Counted from the first letter of the stretch, positions 1 to 9,028 are shown. The stretch: 64,000 nt of DNA from Synergistaceae bacterium (GCA_030523725.1 JAUNHV010000001.1:248001-312000); one strand, 5' to 3'. The notes: a model not told the origin generated them from the sequence alone. Made by a program: numbers and translations.

Positions 1-553
1 GCATCTGTTCAAGGGTATAGTCTCTGAACGGACCGCCAGAAGCTGTGAGGTATACACGCAAAATTTCTTCCTTTGGTTCGTTTCTGATACATTGCCAAAC
101 TGCACTATGCTCGCTGTCAACCGGTCGCAGTTGTGTAGAATATTTGACAAGTGGCATAACCCAAGGTCCAGCAACAACAATGCTTTCCTTGTTTGCAAGA
201 CTAACATCAATTCCACGACTTAATGCTTTTTGTAATGCAATTATAGAATCTGTGCCCGAAGATGCAAAAACTGCATGATTTATTTCTGGCATCTCTACAA
301 TTTCATCAGCTGCCTTTTGACCAGTTAATGTTACAAAACCATCGCAAGAAAATTTGCCATTGCTTGGTGTTGTCAAACACAGTACCTTTGCACCAAATTT
401 CCTGCCAAGAGCTACAAGTTTTTCTTCGTTCTTTTGTGCAACAAGTGCATAGACAGAAAAGACATCTGGAAACTTTTCACAAATATCAAGAACAGAAGTG
501 CCTACACTTCCCGTTGCGCCAAAAACTACCAGTGAAATTTTGGAGTTATACAT
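1..553 (-). CDS. dxr: 1-deoxy-D-xylulose 5-phosphate reductoisomerase, N-terminal part (runs off the window)
   Basis: Second enzyme of the non-mevalonate (MEP) isoprenoid pathway: NADPH-dependent conversion of DXP to MEP in the cytoplasm. About 184 residues are visible. The ATG at 553 opens a Rossmann fold (VVFGATGSVG near residues 9-18). Further in are SLANKESIVVAG and VDSEHSAVWQ, the family's metal/substrate-binding region, and LTASGGPF close to the window edge. The C-terminal half is outside the window. It starts 4 bp after cdsA ends, so it is probably co-transcribed with uppS and cdsA, a common bacterial arrangement linking isoprenoid and lipid-carrier supply. The identification is secure from the motifs. 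Confidence 0.95.
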   Translation of the reverse strand, partial: MYNSKISLVVFGATGSVGTSVLDICEKFPDVFSVYALVAQKNEEKLVALGRKFGAKVLCLTTPSNGKFSCDGFVTLTGQKAADEIVEMPEINHAVFASSGTDSIIALQKALSRGIDVSLANKESIVVAGPWVMPLVKYSTQLRPVDSEHSAVWQCIRNEPKEEILRVYLTASGGPFRDYTLEQM

Positions 554-557
554 GATC

Positions 558-1439
558 TTAAAAAATATTAATTATTGCAAAAAGCAGAAAAAAACTTGCT
601 AAATTTAACAATACACTGTCAAATCTATCTAAGAAACCACCATGACCAGGCAGCAAATTACCAGAATCTTTTACGCCAAATTCTCTTTTTAGAAGACTTT
701 CTGTCAAATCACCAATTTGCCCCAGCGTCCCACAAATAATTCCAATTGCAAAAATATAAGCAGGATTACATGCTCTAATTCCAATAACTGACAACATAAA
801 AGCATAGATGAATGCTATAACAACACTACCAACAAACCCGGCAACTAATCCCTCTATAGATTTCTTCTCAGAAGTCATTGGTGCTAGTCTATGGCGACCA
901 ATTGCACAACCGATAAAATAAGCAAATGTGTCACAAGCCCAAGTACAAAGAAAAATTGCTAGCATTAGTTGACGTGCAACAGAAGGAAACTTGTAGCAAT
1001 TTAAGAATATTAGCAAAATACACCATGGACAAACGATGAAAACAAGACCTAAAGTGTAAGCACCAGCCATCTCCACTGCCATGCTTTTTCCACTGTTTTC
1101 CCTAAGTAAAATTTGTTGAGTCATTGCTAGAAATGCTGTCAAAGATATAATGGACAAAAGTATGATTGTAGCTAAAGACAAATTTAGCCAAGTAAACTGA
1201 GAAGCAAGAAGCATGACTGCTGCCGAAACTAGCATAATTTTTAGATTAACAGCATATTTGGTTGATATCAATTTTGTATATTCATAGATAGAACAAAGTG
1301 CAATTCCACCAAATATAATCATGGCAAAATAGTTAGCCCACAAAATTGCTAACACAACTGAAATGACAACCACAACCGATGTAACTGTCCTTTCGTTCAA
1401 TGTAACAAAATTAGAAAATTTTTCTTTAAATTTTTCCAT
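558..1439 (-). CDS. cdsA: Phosphatidate cytidylyltransferase
   Basis: Integral membrane enzyme making CDP-diacylglycerol from phosphatidic acid and CTP, the precursor of all phospholipids. The 293 residues contain about eight hydrophobic segments. The C-terminal family signature is at about residues 251-275 (SLLKREFGVKDSGN followed by GHGGFLDRFD) and carries the acidic and basic residues used for metal and CTP binding. The ATG lies 14 bp inside the end of uppS, implying translational coupling. The product feeds PgsA and follows from PlsY, both encoded at 56097-57287 in this window. Confidence 0.95.
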   Translation of the reverse strand: MEKFKEKFSNFVTLNERTVTSVVVVISVVLAILWANYFAMIIFGGIALCSIYEYTKLISTKYAVNLKIMLVSAAVMLLASQFTWLNLSLATIILLSIISLTAFLAMTQQILLRENSGKSMAVEMAGAYTLGLVFIVCPWCILLIFLNCYKFPSVARQLMLAIFLCTWACDTFAYFIGCAIGRHRLAPMTSEKKSIEGLVAGFVGSVVIAFIYAFMLSVIGIRACNPAYIFAIGIICGTLGQIGDLTESLLKREFGVKDSGNLLPGHGGFLDRFDSVLLNLASFFLLFAIINIF

Positions 1440-2130
1440 AACGCCTATTCCTCACTTTAAATGAATTAATTGCTTCATTCAAATCTTCCTTATTCATATC
1501 TGGCCAATATTTGTTTGTAAAATAAAGTTCACTATATGCTGCTTCCCATAGCAAGAAATTTGACAAACGTAGCTCACCGCTTGTTCTAATTATCAGATCA
1601 GGATCAGGGACATCTGGTAAATATAAATATTGTTGTAGTATGTTCTCTGTAAGTTCTATTTTGTTATTAAAATTATCAGATTTTATGATTTTATTAAACG
1701 CATCTAACAATTCTTGTCTTCCGCCATAATTAATACATGCTATAAGCTGAATACGACTATTATTTTTTGTTTTTTCCTCAGCTTCTAATAATGCATCACA
1801 AAGGGGCTTGGGTAACATGTTTACTCTACCAGAAACACGTAATCTAACACCTTCTTCATATAGCTCATTTAGCTTTGCAGCAAGATAATGTTTAAAAATT
1901 GCCATCAAACCTGACACTTCATTTTGTGGACGAGACCAATTCTCCGTAGAAAAGGCATAAAGCGATAGATACGGAATTTTTAAGTCAGCTGCTGCACGTA
2001 CAACACGTTCAACAGCCTTTACTCCGGCATGATGTCCAACAATTCTTGGCATAAATCTAGACTTTGCCCAACGACCATTACCGTCCATTATTATACCAAT
2101 ATGTCGTAATTCTTTGTCCTCAGTTGCCAT
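1426..2130 (-). CDS. uppS: Isoprenyl (undecaprenyl) diphosphate synthase, cis-prenyltransferase
   Basis: Condenses isopentenyl diphosphate onto a farnesyl primer to give the C55 lipid carrier for peptidoglycan and surface polysaccharides. The 234 residues open with HIGIIMDGNGRWA, with the catalytic Asp at residue 16. The middle has SLYAFSTENWSRP and the end has PDLIIRTSGELRLSNF and LWEAAYSELYF, all diagnostic of the Z-prenyltransferase family. The start ATG shares one base with the upstream stop (TAATG). Chain length cannot be read from the sequence; undecaprenyl is inferred from the neighbouring wall genes murA and the WecA/TagO-type transferase. Confidence 0.95.
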   Translation of the reverse strand: MATEDKELRHIGIIMDGNGRWAKSRFMPRIVGHHAGVKAVERVVRAAADLKIPYLSLYAFSTENWSRPQNEVSGLMAIFKHYLAAKLNELYEEGVRLRVSGRVNMLPKPLCDALLEAEEKTKNNSRIQLIACINYGGRQELLDAFNKIIKSDNFNNKIELTENILQQYLYLPDVPDPDLIIRTSGELRLSNFLLWEAAYSELYFTNKYWPDMNKEDLNEAINSFKVRNRRYGKI

Positions 2131-2789
2131 TACTCAAACTTTACTCCTTCCAACGTCCCAGTATTTTTTACAAGTTCCCACACACGCTTAACTTCTTGTA
2201 TATCAAGCCAAGTGAGGTGCTTAGGAGCCCCTTCTTTGTTTATAGGATTTCTCAATAGATAACTAGGATGAAACATCGGCATCACAGCACAACCATGCCA
2301 CTCTTTCCATTTTCCGCGTATTTGTGAAATTGATTGTGTAGTTTTTAATATCCATCTCGTAGGTGTACTACCAAGCAAAACAATAATTTGGGGTTGAATC
2401 AACATAATTTGCGTTTGCAAATGTTTATCACAGTGAACCATTTCAATTGGTAACGGTGTTCTGTTCTGTGGTGGACGGCATTTAACAATATTTGCAATAT
2501 AAACATTTTTTCTGTCAATACCTGCAGCATTTAATATGTCTGTTAATAGCTGACCAGCTCTTCCGACAAATGGAACACCTTGAACATCTTCGTCTGCTCC
2601 AGGTCCTTCCCCAATAAACATGAGTTTGGAGTTTATATCACCATCCCCCCAAACTACCTGAGTTCTCGTTGAATACAGAGGACATGCATTGCAATGTAAT
2701 GCTAATTCTTTTGCTTCTTGCCAAAGCAAATCTCTAGCTTTGAGTTTATTTTCTTCGTTTAGCTGAAATATAATTTTTGCTCCGTCCAT
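2130..2789 (-). CDS. Type-4 uracil-DNA glycosylase (iron-sulfur)
   Basis: Removes uracil from DNA to start base-excision repair. The 219-residue protein has GEGPGADED (residues 60-68) followed by QGVPFVGRAGQLL, the family-4 active-site region, and a C-terminal MFHPSYLLRNP motif. Four cysteines at residues 33, 36, 104 and 120 match the spacing of the 4Fe-4S ligands in this family. It is coupled to both neighbours by TAATG junctions. A DNA repair gene inside a wall/lipid gene run looks like operon hitch-hiking; nothing in the sequence suggests a wall role. Confidence 0.9.
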   Translation of the reverse strand: MDGAKIIFQLNEENKLKARDLLWQEAKELALHCNACPLYSTRTQVVWGDGDINSKLMFIGEGPGADEDVQGVPFVGRAGQLLTDILNAAGIDRKNVYIANIVKCRPPQNRTPLPIEMVHCDKHLQTQIMLIQPQIIVLLGSTPTRWILKTTQSISQIRGKWKEWHGCAVMPMFHPSYLLRNPINKEGAPKHLTWLDIQEVKRVWELVKNTGTLEGVKFE

Positions 2790-3631
2790 TAAATTTTTAC
2801 CTCTACAATAACTACACTAACTCTTTTTACATCTAATCCAGTAAAATACGAAAGCGACATGAACACACGTTTTTTTACTTCTTCTGCTAATTTACGAAGA
2901 CTAAAATCTCCAATTTTAGCAACGATTGAAACTTCGACTATTATGCTCTCTCCGTCATGTGTTTCAATGTGAATATTATTAACAGAAATAACTTGATATA
3001 ATGTTTTGGTTATATGGTCAGTTAATTGATATATTGCTTCTTTTTCTATCTTTAATGTACCATTAAAACTAAATGGCGGTTTTACAATGGATTTGTCATC
3101 AGAATCTTCAGTTGCAAACTGCCAAATATCCTTAAGTTGCCCCAACACCTTTCCTGCAAAATTTTTTTGCACAATAAGGTGAGATACAGGAATTACGTGT
3201 AATCCTTTATAACATCTTTCCCTTCTTGCTTCCGAAATTTCCCTTGGAGAAGACACATTTTCAATCCTAATATATTTTGAAGGAGCAGGAAGTGAAAGAC
3301 GTTTGGTGATAATCTGAAGCATTCTTTTACTTGTAGCAATTATTAAAATCGTGCAAGGAGGAATATCCTGTAAAAAATTGCGTGCAATAATTCTGTGTTC
3401 ATCATAGTCAAATATTGCACGCCTAATTGCACTAACCTTATTATTTTCAGATTTTGCACTTCTTCCACAAACTATTGTACCTTTGTATATAATGAGACCA
3501 TCATCGATAATATATTGTGCTCCAACCTTTGCAGCTACAACTTGGGCACGATGGCTCTTTCCAGTCCCAGCGGGACCAACAAATGCAATTGTAGTTATGT
3601 GGGAAAAAACATCAAGAGTTTTTTCCGGCAT
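2789..3631 (-). CDS. P-loop NTPase with C-terminal Asp23/Gls24-like domain
   Basis: A 280-residue protein of unknown role. The N-terminal part has a Walker A motif, GPAGTGKS, at residues 19-26 and an alpha/beta pattern to about residue 150. The C-terminal 90 residues (about 190-280) resemble the Asp23/Gls24 envelope-stress family: a beta-strand/helix pattern with LTDHITKTLYQVISV, then IVEVSIVAKIGDFSLRKLAEE and the closing VKRVSVVIVEVKI. That family is usually a stand-alone protein of about 120-170 residues in Gram-positive bacteria. The gene sits between murA and the glycosylase, joined to both by TAATG overlaps, so a cell-envelope role is plausible. The P-loop is seen directly; the Asp23-like assignment is pattern-based. 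Confidence 0.6.
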   Translation of the reverse strand: MPEKTLDVFSHITTIAFVGPAGTGKSHRAQVVAAKVGAQYIIDDGLIIYKGTIVCGRSAKSENNKVSAIRRAIFDYDEHRIIARNFLQDIPPCTILIIATSKRMLQIITKRLSLPAPSKYIRIENVSSPREISEARRERCYKGLHVIPVSHLIVQKNFAGKVLGQLKDIWQFATEDSDDKSIVKPPFSFNGTLKIEKEAIYQLTDHITKTLYQVISVNNIHIETHDGESIIVEVSIVAKIGDFSLRKLAEEVKKRVFMSLSYFTGLDVKRVSVVIVEVKI

Positions 3632-4911
3632 TATTCATAAATCTCCAACTCTGCACCAAGTGAACGTAATTTTGGTATTAAATTTTCATAACCACGCCAA
3701 ACATGTTTTAAATCAGACACAATTGTATCACCATGGGCAGCAAGTCCCATCATTATCATAGCAGCTCCAGCACGTAAATTAAAAGAATGAACAGAAGCAC
3801 CATGCAAAGATGACACACCTGTAATATAGGCAATATTATCAGTTACTCTTACATCAGCACCCATTGCATTGAAGTCATCAACATGGTTTAGTCTGTTGTT
3901 AAATATACTTTCTTCTACAATAGATATTCCTTGAGCCTTTGTAAGAAAAGCCATGAATTGTGGCTGTGCATCAGTTGGAAATCCAGGGAATGGCATTGTC
4001 TTGATTGAAGTGTTTTTTAATGGTGTAACATATTTAGCTGTTATTTCATTCTTGAAAATATCTAAGCATACGCCTGCGTCTGCCATTTTGTCCAAAACAG
4101 CGGAAAAGAGATTCGAATCAATTCCACGTACACATACAGCACCTTCTGTCATAACTCCTGCTAAGAGATAAGTAATTGCTTCTATTCTATCTGGCATTAT
4201 TGTATTTTTTGCAGAATGTAATTTTTCAGTTCCTATGACTCTTATAGTCTCAGTTCCGTCCCCTTTAATGTCTGCTCCCATTAACCTCAACGTATCAGCA
4301 AGATTTACAATTTCAGGTTCCTTAGCGGCATTATCAATATAAGTAGTTCCCTCCGCCAAGGTCGCAGCCATCATGATATTTTGTGTAGCGCCAACCGAGG
4401 GAAAATCAAAACGCACATCAGCACCTTTTAATCTTCCGTTCACACTCGTAATAATCGAGCCATGGCTTAATTCTACCTCTGCACCCATCTTTGTTAGTGC
4501 CTTCAAATGAAAATCAAGCGGTCTATCACCTAAGTCACAGCCACCAGGTAAAGGTAATAGGCATTTTCCACACCGTGCTGTCAAAGGACCTAGTACAATG
4601 GAAGAAGCCCTCATTTTTCTGACAAGTTCAACCGAAGCGTTATAGGAAATCTTTTCAGGAACATAAATCTTCATATGATGATTTTCAAAACTAACCTGTG
4701 CTCCTAAACTTTCCAATAGTTGTTTCATTGTGTTTATGTCATAAAGATGAGGAACAGCCCCCAGTGTTAAAGTCTCATCACACAAAAGCAATGCACTAGC
4801 TATTACTGGTAGTGCAGAGTTTTTAGCCCCTTGGACATCTATTGTCCCGTTTAATTTTCTGCCACCATGAATCAATAACTTATCTGGTAGCATTTCGTCT
4901 TTTACTTCCAT
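3631..4911 (-). CDS. murA: UDP-N-acetylglucosamine 1-carboxyvinyltransferase
   Basis: First committed step of peptidoglycan synthesis: transfer of enolpyruvate from PEP to UDP-GlcNAc, the target of fosfomycin. The protein of about 426 residues has the usual length. The catalytic cysteine lies in LPGGCDLGDRPLDFHLKAL at about residue 125, so a fosfomycin-sensitive Cys form is expected. GGRKLNGTIDVQGAKNSALP at the N-terminus binds UDP-GlcNAc. I place the start at the ATG at 4911, which overlaps the wecB stop as TGATG; a TTG one codon upstream and an ATG at 4893 are alternatives. No strong ribosome-binding site is seen, consistent with coupling to wecB. Confidence 0.95.
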   Translation of the reverse strand: MEVKDEMLPDKLLIHGGRKLNGTIDVQGAKNSALPVIASALLLCDETLTLGAVPHLYDINTMKQLLESLGAQVSFENHHMKIYVPEKISYNASVELVRKMRASSIVLGPLTARCGKCLLPLPGGCDLGDRPLDFHLKALTKMGAEVELSHGSIITSVNGRLKGADVRFDFPSVGATQNIMMAATLAEGTTYIDNAAKEPEIVNLADTLRLMGADIKGDGTETIRVIGTEKLHSAKNTIMPDRIEAITYLLAGVMTEGAVCVRGIDSNLFSAVLDKMADAGVCLDIFKNEITAKYVTPLKNTSIKTMPFPGFPTDAQPQFMAFLTKAQGISIVEESIFNNRLNHVDDFNAMGADVRVTDNIAYITGVSSLHGASVHSFNLRAGAAMIMMGLAAHGDTIVSDLKHVWRGYENLIPKLRSLGAELEIYE

Positions 4912-6032
4912 CAATCACACAAACTTTCTTTTAAAACTTCAACAATTTTTTGCGAAGCTGTTCCATCTCCAAAAGGCATCAAAGCACATTTAGCAACGAC
5001 AGAGTCATAATAAATTTTATCATCCAACAATTTACGAGAAAAATATATGATCTTATCCTCATCAGTCCCTGTTAAAATTCCAGTTCCATTTTCTATCGCT
5101 TCAGGACGTTCAGTAACGCTCCTCAATATTAGAAGAGGTTTCTTTATCGCAGTAACTTCTTCCTGAACACCGCCACTATCACTCATTATAAATAGTGAAT
5201 TTTTCATTGCCCATACAAAATCCGGATATTCAAGTGGTTCACATAGGACTACACGTTCTTCATTGGTAAAATATTTGTAGAATACTTCGCGTACAATTGG
5301 ATTTTTGTGCATAGGAACGAGAAAATTTAAATCTGAATAATTTTCAAGTAAAAATGCAACTGCCTGACAAATATGTTCAAGTGGCTTCCCCCATGATTCG
5401 CGTCTGTGTGCCGTTAAAAGAACAAAAGGCTTGTCATCAGACAAACGATTAAACACGTCTATCTCAGGTTTTTTAATCCTTTGAACTGCACATAACAACG
5501 CATCTATTACTGTATTACCAGTTACAACAATATTCGACACAGGAAATTTTTCTTCAATCAGATTTTGCTTAGAAAGCACCGTGGGAGCAAAAGCCCATTT
5601 TGCAAATTTATCCACTAATACACGATTCAATTCCTCCGGAAATGGTTGAGACAACGTAAAACTACGAAGTCCTGCTTCTACATGTCCAACGGGGATTTTC
5701 AAATAAAACGCTGCAAGTGCAGCTGCAAATGTAGTGGTCGTATCTCCATGGACTAATACTGCTGCTGGATTTACTTTCTTTAAGTAATCTGACGTCAATG
5801 TCAAAACAGAAGAGGTAATGTATTCAAGACCTTGACAATTTTTCATAACATGTAGATTAGTATCTGGTGTTATGTTAAAAAAATTGAGTACACTATCCAA
5901 CATGTCAGCATGTTGCCCTGTAGCTAAAACCTTGACATCAAAATTACCATCGTTATGGATAGCCAAAATAACTGGCGCCATTTTTATTGCTTCAGGTCTA
6001 GTTCCCACGACACAAACAATAGTTTTCCTCAT
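4911..6032 (-). CDS. wecB: UDP-N-acetylglucosamine 2-epimerase (non-hydrolysing)
   Basis: Interconverts UDP-GlcNAc and UDP-ManNAc for teichoic-acid linkage units or enterobacterial-type surface polysaccharides. The 373-residue, full-length protein has GTRPEAIKMAPVI at the N-terminus, HGDTTTTFAAALAA and HVEAGLRSF in the middle, and SDSGGVQEEV near residue 285, all typical of the WecB/MnaA family. It lies between murA and a WecA/TagO-type transferase, which supports a role in lipid-linked surface-polymer assembly. The start ATG at 6032 has an upstream GGGAG. Both gene names (wecB, mnaA) are in use; the polymer made is not determinable here. Confidence 0.93.
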   Translation of the reverse strand: MRKTIVCVVGTRPEAIKMAPVILAIHNDGNFDVKVLATGQHADMLDSVLNFFNITPDTNLHVMKNCQGLEYITSSVLTLTSDYLKKVNPAAVLVHGDTTTTFAAALAAFYLKIPVGHVEAGLRSFTLSQPFPEELNRVLVDKFAKWAFAPTVLSKQNLIEEKFPVSNIVVTGNTVIDALLCAVQRIKKPEIDVFNRLSDDKPFVLLTAHRRESWGKPLEHICQAVAFLLENYSDLNFLVPMHKNPIVREVFYKYFTNEERVVLCEPLEYPDFVWAMKNSLFIMSDSGGVQEEVTAIKKPLLILRSVTERPEAIENGTGILTGTDEDKIIYFSRKLLDDKIYYDSVVAKCALMPFGDGTASQKIVEVLKESLCD

Positions 6033-6059
6033 AATTGCCGCTCCCAGTATGAAATTTAT

Positions 6060-6944
6060 TTACAATAGTAAGGAGAAAAAATATTTTCCGAGAAAAAGAA
6101 ATAGTACATGAATTGTACTCATGATAAACAGCGTTGCAGGTTTTGAAAAACCAGCATCTTGTAATTTGTGATGAGTATGCCCTCTATCAGGTAGAAAAGG
6201 AGATTTTTTATGCAAAATCCTTCTAGTCATCGCAACAAGAGTATCTATCACAGGAATTCCACCGAGGAACAACAATACAAAAGCAAAAATTAGGATATTA
6301 TATGAATTCCTTAGAGAAAAATTAGAGATTGACCAAGCTATATGACTAGCGCAAATAAAACCTAATAAGGTACTTCCACCATCACCAAGAAATGTCTTCG
6401 GTTTAGGAAAATTCCAAAACAATACACCGAAAATAACTGATGCCAATGGAAGCCATATCGATATACCGTGAAAAAAGAACAACGAAGCAATCGATGTCAA
6501 GAAAGATATTGTCAGGCACAAACCATCCATACCGTCAATAAAATTGTATGCATTAATCATTCCTGTAATCCAAACAAGTGTAACTAGCTTTGCAAAAAAC
6601 GTCAATGGAAGTGGTATTGCAACTATGGCAGCAGAAATAAATTGAATAAATAATCTTACCAGAGGTGGTAAAGAATGCATATCATCGACGTATCCTATAA
6701 AGAATATAAAAGTTGCACTCGTCGAAATGAAAGATATTTCTCGATTATACTGTGCCATAACAAGCGCCCACAAAATATATCCACTCCAAATTACTATTCC
6801 AGCACCCCTTGGTGTTATTTTTTTGTGAGACTTCCTTGCATCAGGTATATCCATAGCACGAAAATCCTCAGCTAATTTTATTGCTAAAGGTGTACCCAAT
6901 AATCCCCAGAATAAAAGGAGAATAGAAAATATATAATTTATCAA
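6060..6944 (-). CDS. WecA/TagO/MraY-family polyprenyl-phosphate GlcNAc-1-phosphate transferase
   Basis: Polytopic membrane enzyme transferring a sugar-1-phosphate onto undecaprenyl phosphate. The 294 residues contain about nine hydrophobic segments. The family motifs are present: NAYNFIDGMDGLC in the middle, FLGDGGSTLLGF, and DRGHTHHKLQDAGFS near the end, the last being the HHxL pattern of the WecA/TagO branch rather than MraY. The start is a TTG at 6944 preceded by GAGGA; no better ATG is available. It follows rpiB-upp by 18 bp and precedes wecB by 27 bp. The protein is somewhat shorter than the typical 320-350 residues, but all catalytic motifs remain. Confidence 0.88.
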   Translation of the reverse strand: MINYIFSILLLFWGLLGTPLAIKLAEDFRAMDIPDARKSHKKITPRGAGIVIWSGYILWALVMAQYNREISFISTSATFIFFIGYVDDMHSLPPLVRLFIQFISAAIVAIPLPLTFFAKLVTLVWITGMINAYNFIDGMDGLCLTISFLTSIASLFFFHGISIWLPLASVIFGVLFWNFPKPKTFLGDGGSTLLGFICASHIAWSISNFSLRNSYNILIFAFVLLFLGGIPVIDTLVAMTRRILHKKSPFLPDRGHTHHKLQDAGFSKPATLFIMSTIHVLFLFLGKYFFSLLL

Positions 6945-6962
6945 AATTTATCCTCTTTTGAA

Positions 6963-8063
6963 TTATTTGGCAGCAAATAATCTATTGCTAATATCCCCTA
7001 ATCCAGGAACAATATAACCATAGTCGTTTAAATTTTCGTCAATAGCTGCAACAAAAATATCAACATCTGGATGTGCTTCATGAACAGTATCAATACCCTG
7101 AGGTACCGCAATTATCGAGATAACAGAAATGGATTTCACACCAATTTTCTTAAGCATGGAGATTGCTTCCTTAACTGTTCCGCCTGTTGCAAGCATAGGA
7201 TCAAGAATAAAAACAGTGCTTGTAGTAATATCAGCTGGATACTTAGAATAATATTCAACTGGCTTTAAGGAATCTGGATCTCTGTATAGACCAATATGAC
7301 CAATAGTGGCATTGGGAACGAGGCTTAAGAAACCGTCCAGCATCCCCAAACCAGCACGTAGTATGGGAACAACTGCAATTTTGCTATCAGCTAATTTAAA
7401 CACAGTTGTTTGCTTCAAAGGTGTTTCCACAACTTCTTCTTTTACAGGAAGATCTCGTGTTACTTCGTATACCATTAAAGAGGTAATTTCTTTTACTAAT
7501 TCTCTAAAATCTTTAGGTGCAGTAGCCTTGTCACGCAAAACGGCAAGCTTATGTCTAACCAATGGATGGTCAAATACAATAGTTCTGCCACCTTTTGCGC
7601 CTGCATTGAGCATTGTGTTAGGTTTTTGTTCATAGGAAGTAATTTTTTGCAGGCGTATTGAATGGCGCCCACCTTCAAATGGCTCAACTAGCCACGCCTT
7701 TACCATTTCTTTTGCAACATCCATTCCAGTTACACGTGCTCCTAGAACAATTATGTTAGAATCGTTATGGCGTCTGCTTAGGAGCGCAGTAAATTGGTCA
7801 TGACATAATGCAGCACGTATTCCTTGAACTTTATTTGCGGCTAGCATCATACCTATACCTGTTCCACATATCAGAACACCTCTATCATACTTGTGTGCTG
7901 CAACAGATTCCGCAGTCAAGAAGGCCATATCCGGATAATCTACCCTTGCTTCAGCAGAATATGTACCAAAATCTTTAACCTCATGACCAAGGTCAAGCAA
8001 CATTTTACATATTTCCGACTTTAAAGTAACTCCAGCATGGTCAGACGCAATTGCAATTTTCAT
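6963..8063 (-). CDS. Fused ribose-5-phosphate isomerase B / uracil phosphoribosyltransferase
   Basis: One 366-residue frame holds two full enzymes. Residues 1 to about 150 are RpiB: ASDHAGVTLK at the start, the catalytic-Cys loop GVLICGTGIGM near residue 65, and NIIVLGARVTG. Residues about 158-366 are Upp: VFDHPLVRHKLAVLRDK, the PRPP loop FILDPMLATGGT, and a C-terminal YIVPGLGDISNRLF. The usual Upp ending is GLGDAGDR, so the uracil-site loop is altered (ISN for AGD). In relatives these are normally separate adjacent genes (rpiB, upp). There is a strong GGAGG before the ATG at 8063. An internal Met at the junction (residue about 152) has no visible ribosome-binding site. Isomerase supply of ribose-5-phosphate, the PRPP precursor, and PRPP use in uracil salvage make a metabolically sensible pair. 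Confidence 0.9.
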   Translation of the reverse strand: MKIAIASDHAGVTLKSEICKMLLDLGHEVKDFGTYSAEARVDYPDMAFLTAESVAAHKYDRGVLICGTGIGMMLAANKVQGIRAALCHDQFTALLSRRHNDSNIIVLGARVTGMDVAKEMVKAWLVEPFEGGRHSIRLQKITSYEQKPNTMLNAGAKGGRTIVFDHPLVRHKLAVLRDKATAPKDFRELVKEITSLMVYEVTRDLPVKEEVVETPLKQTTVFKLADSKIAVVPILRAGLGMLDGFLSLVPNATIGHIGLYRDPDSLKPVEYYSKYPADITTSTVFILDPMLATGGTVKEAISMLKKIGVKSISVISIIAVPQGIDTVHEAHPDVDIFVAAIDENLNDYGYIVPGLGDISNRLFAAK

Positions 8064-8077
8064 ATAATTTTCCTCCG

Positions 8078-9028
8078 TTATTTTAATATTTCATTTGTTA
8101 TTTCACTTGTCAACAGATAAGGATTTATCTTCCGACAAGATAATTTTTCTAATAATTCTACAGAACATTTTGCTTTCCACAACAAAGAGACCTTTTGAGA
8201 CAAATCATTAAGCAGCAATTTTTCCATCTCCAAAGCTGCACGGTCTAGTAATTTATTTTTTCCTGCTGGCGTATTGCTTAAAAATGCCTCATGTGAAAAA
8301 ATGTCATTGGCAACTTCAGCAAAACCAATATTAGAATAACTGGAAACAAGCCTTACAGACGGAATCCATGAATTCGTAGTAAACATTTTCAACATAGCAG
8401 AAACATCTGAAGCAACCTTTTCTGCACCTTCTCTATCACACTTGTTTATGACAAAAATATCGGCAATCTCCATAATTCCAGCCTTCATTATCTGGATATC
8501 ATCACCCATACCAGGTGTGAGAATAAGGCATACAGTGTCTGCAATTTTCATAATGTCAATCTCAGATTGTCCTACGCCAACTGTTTCTACTAGAATAATA
8601 TCATAACCACAAGCATCGAAGATTAGACTAGCTTCCCACGTAGCAGCACTAACTCCACCTAGACTACCTCTAGACCCCATAGAGCGAATGAATACATTCT
8701 GAGATAGTGCTAAATGCTGCATCCTCAATCTATCACCTAAAATTGCACCACCTGTAAATGGACTTGAAGGATCTATCGCTATTACTGCAACTTTTTTATT
8801 TTGTTCTAAAAATTCATCCACAAGCCTATCACAAAAAGTACTTTTACCAGCACCAGGACTTCCTGTTACACCTATTATATGTGCATGACCTGTATGAGGA
8901 TAGATATCTTGCATTATACTTTTTGCATCTGGTGATTGTGATTCAACTAATGTAACAAGTCTGCTTATAGCTCTTATATTTCCACTTAATGCATCCTGAA
9001 TAATCTTTTTCATTTTATACAATCTCAT
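8078..9028 (-). CDS. meaB: MeaB/ArgK-family G3E GTPase (methylmalonyl-CoA mutase chaperone)
   Basis: Members of this family protect and load the B12-dependent methylmalonyl-CoA mutase. The 316-residue protein has the P-loop GSPGAGKSTFCDRLVDEF near residue 56, the AIDPSSPFTGGAILGDRLRM segment, FIRSMGSRGSLGGVS, the G3 region VETVGVGQSEIDI and the base-specificity motif NKCD. No mutase subunit is visible in the window. The start ATG overlaps the stop of the upstream small membrane gene by 4 bp (ATGA). If mutase is encoded elsewhere, a succinate/propionate pathway would be expected, which is common in gut Negativicutes (inference). Confidence 0.9.
   Translation of the reverse strand: MRLYKMKKIIQDALSGNIRAISRLVTLVESQSPDAKSIMQDIYPHTGHAHIIGVTGSPGAGKSTFCDRLVDEFLEQNKKVAVIAIDPSSPFTGGAILGDRLRMQHLALSQNVFIRSMGSRGSLGGVSAATWEASLIFDACGYDIILVETVGVGQSEIDIMKIADTVCLILTPGMGDDIQIMKAGIMEIADIFVINKCDREGAEKVASDVSAMLKMFTTNSWIPSVRLVSSYSNIGFAEVANDIFSHEAFLSNTPAGKNKLLDRAALEMEKLLLNDLSQKVSLLWKAKCSVELLEKLSCRKINPYLLTSEITNEILK

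Noticed and set aside
45-555. Two plus-strand frames at the left edge
   Set aside because: The opposite strand encodes dxr with clear motifs throughout, so these are shadows.
7496-7687. Separate small gene opposite or within the rpiB-upp junction, or a frameshift there
   Set aside because: The fused frame is continuous and both domains are complete; the short alternative frame has no family resemblance.
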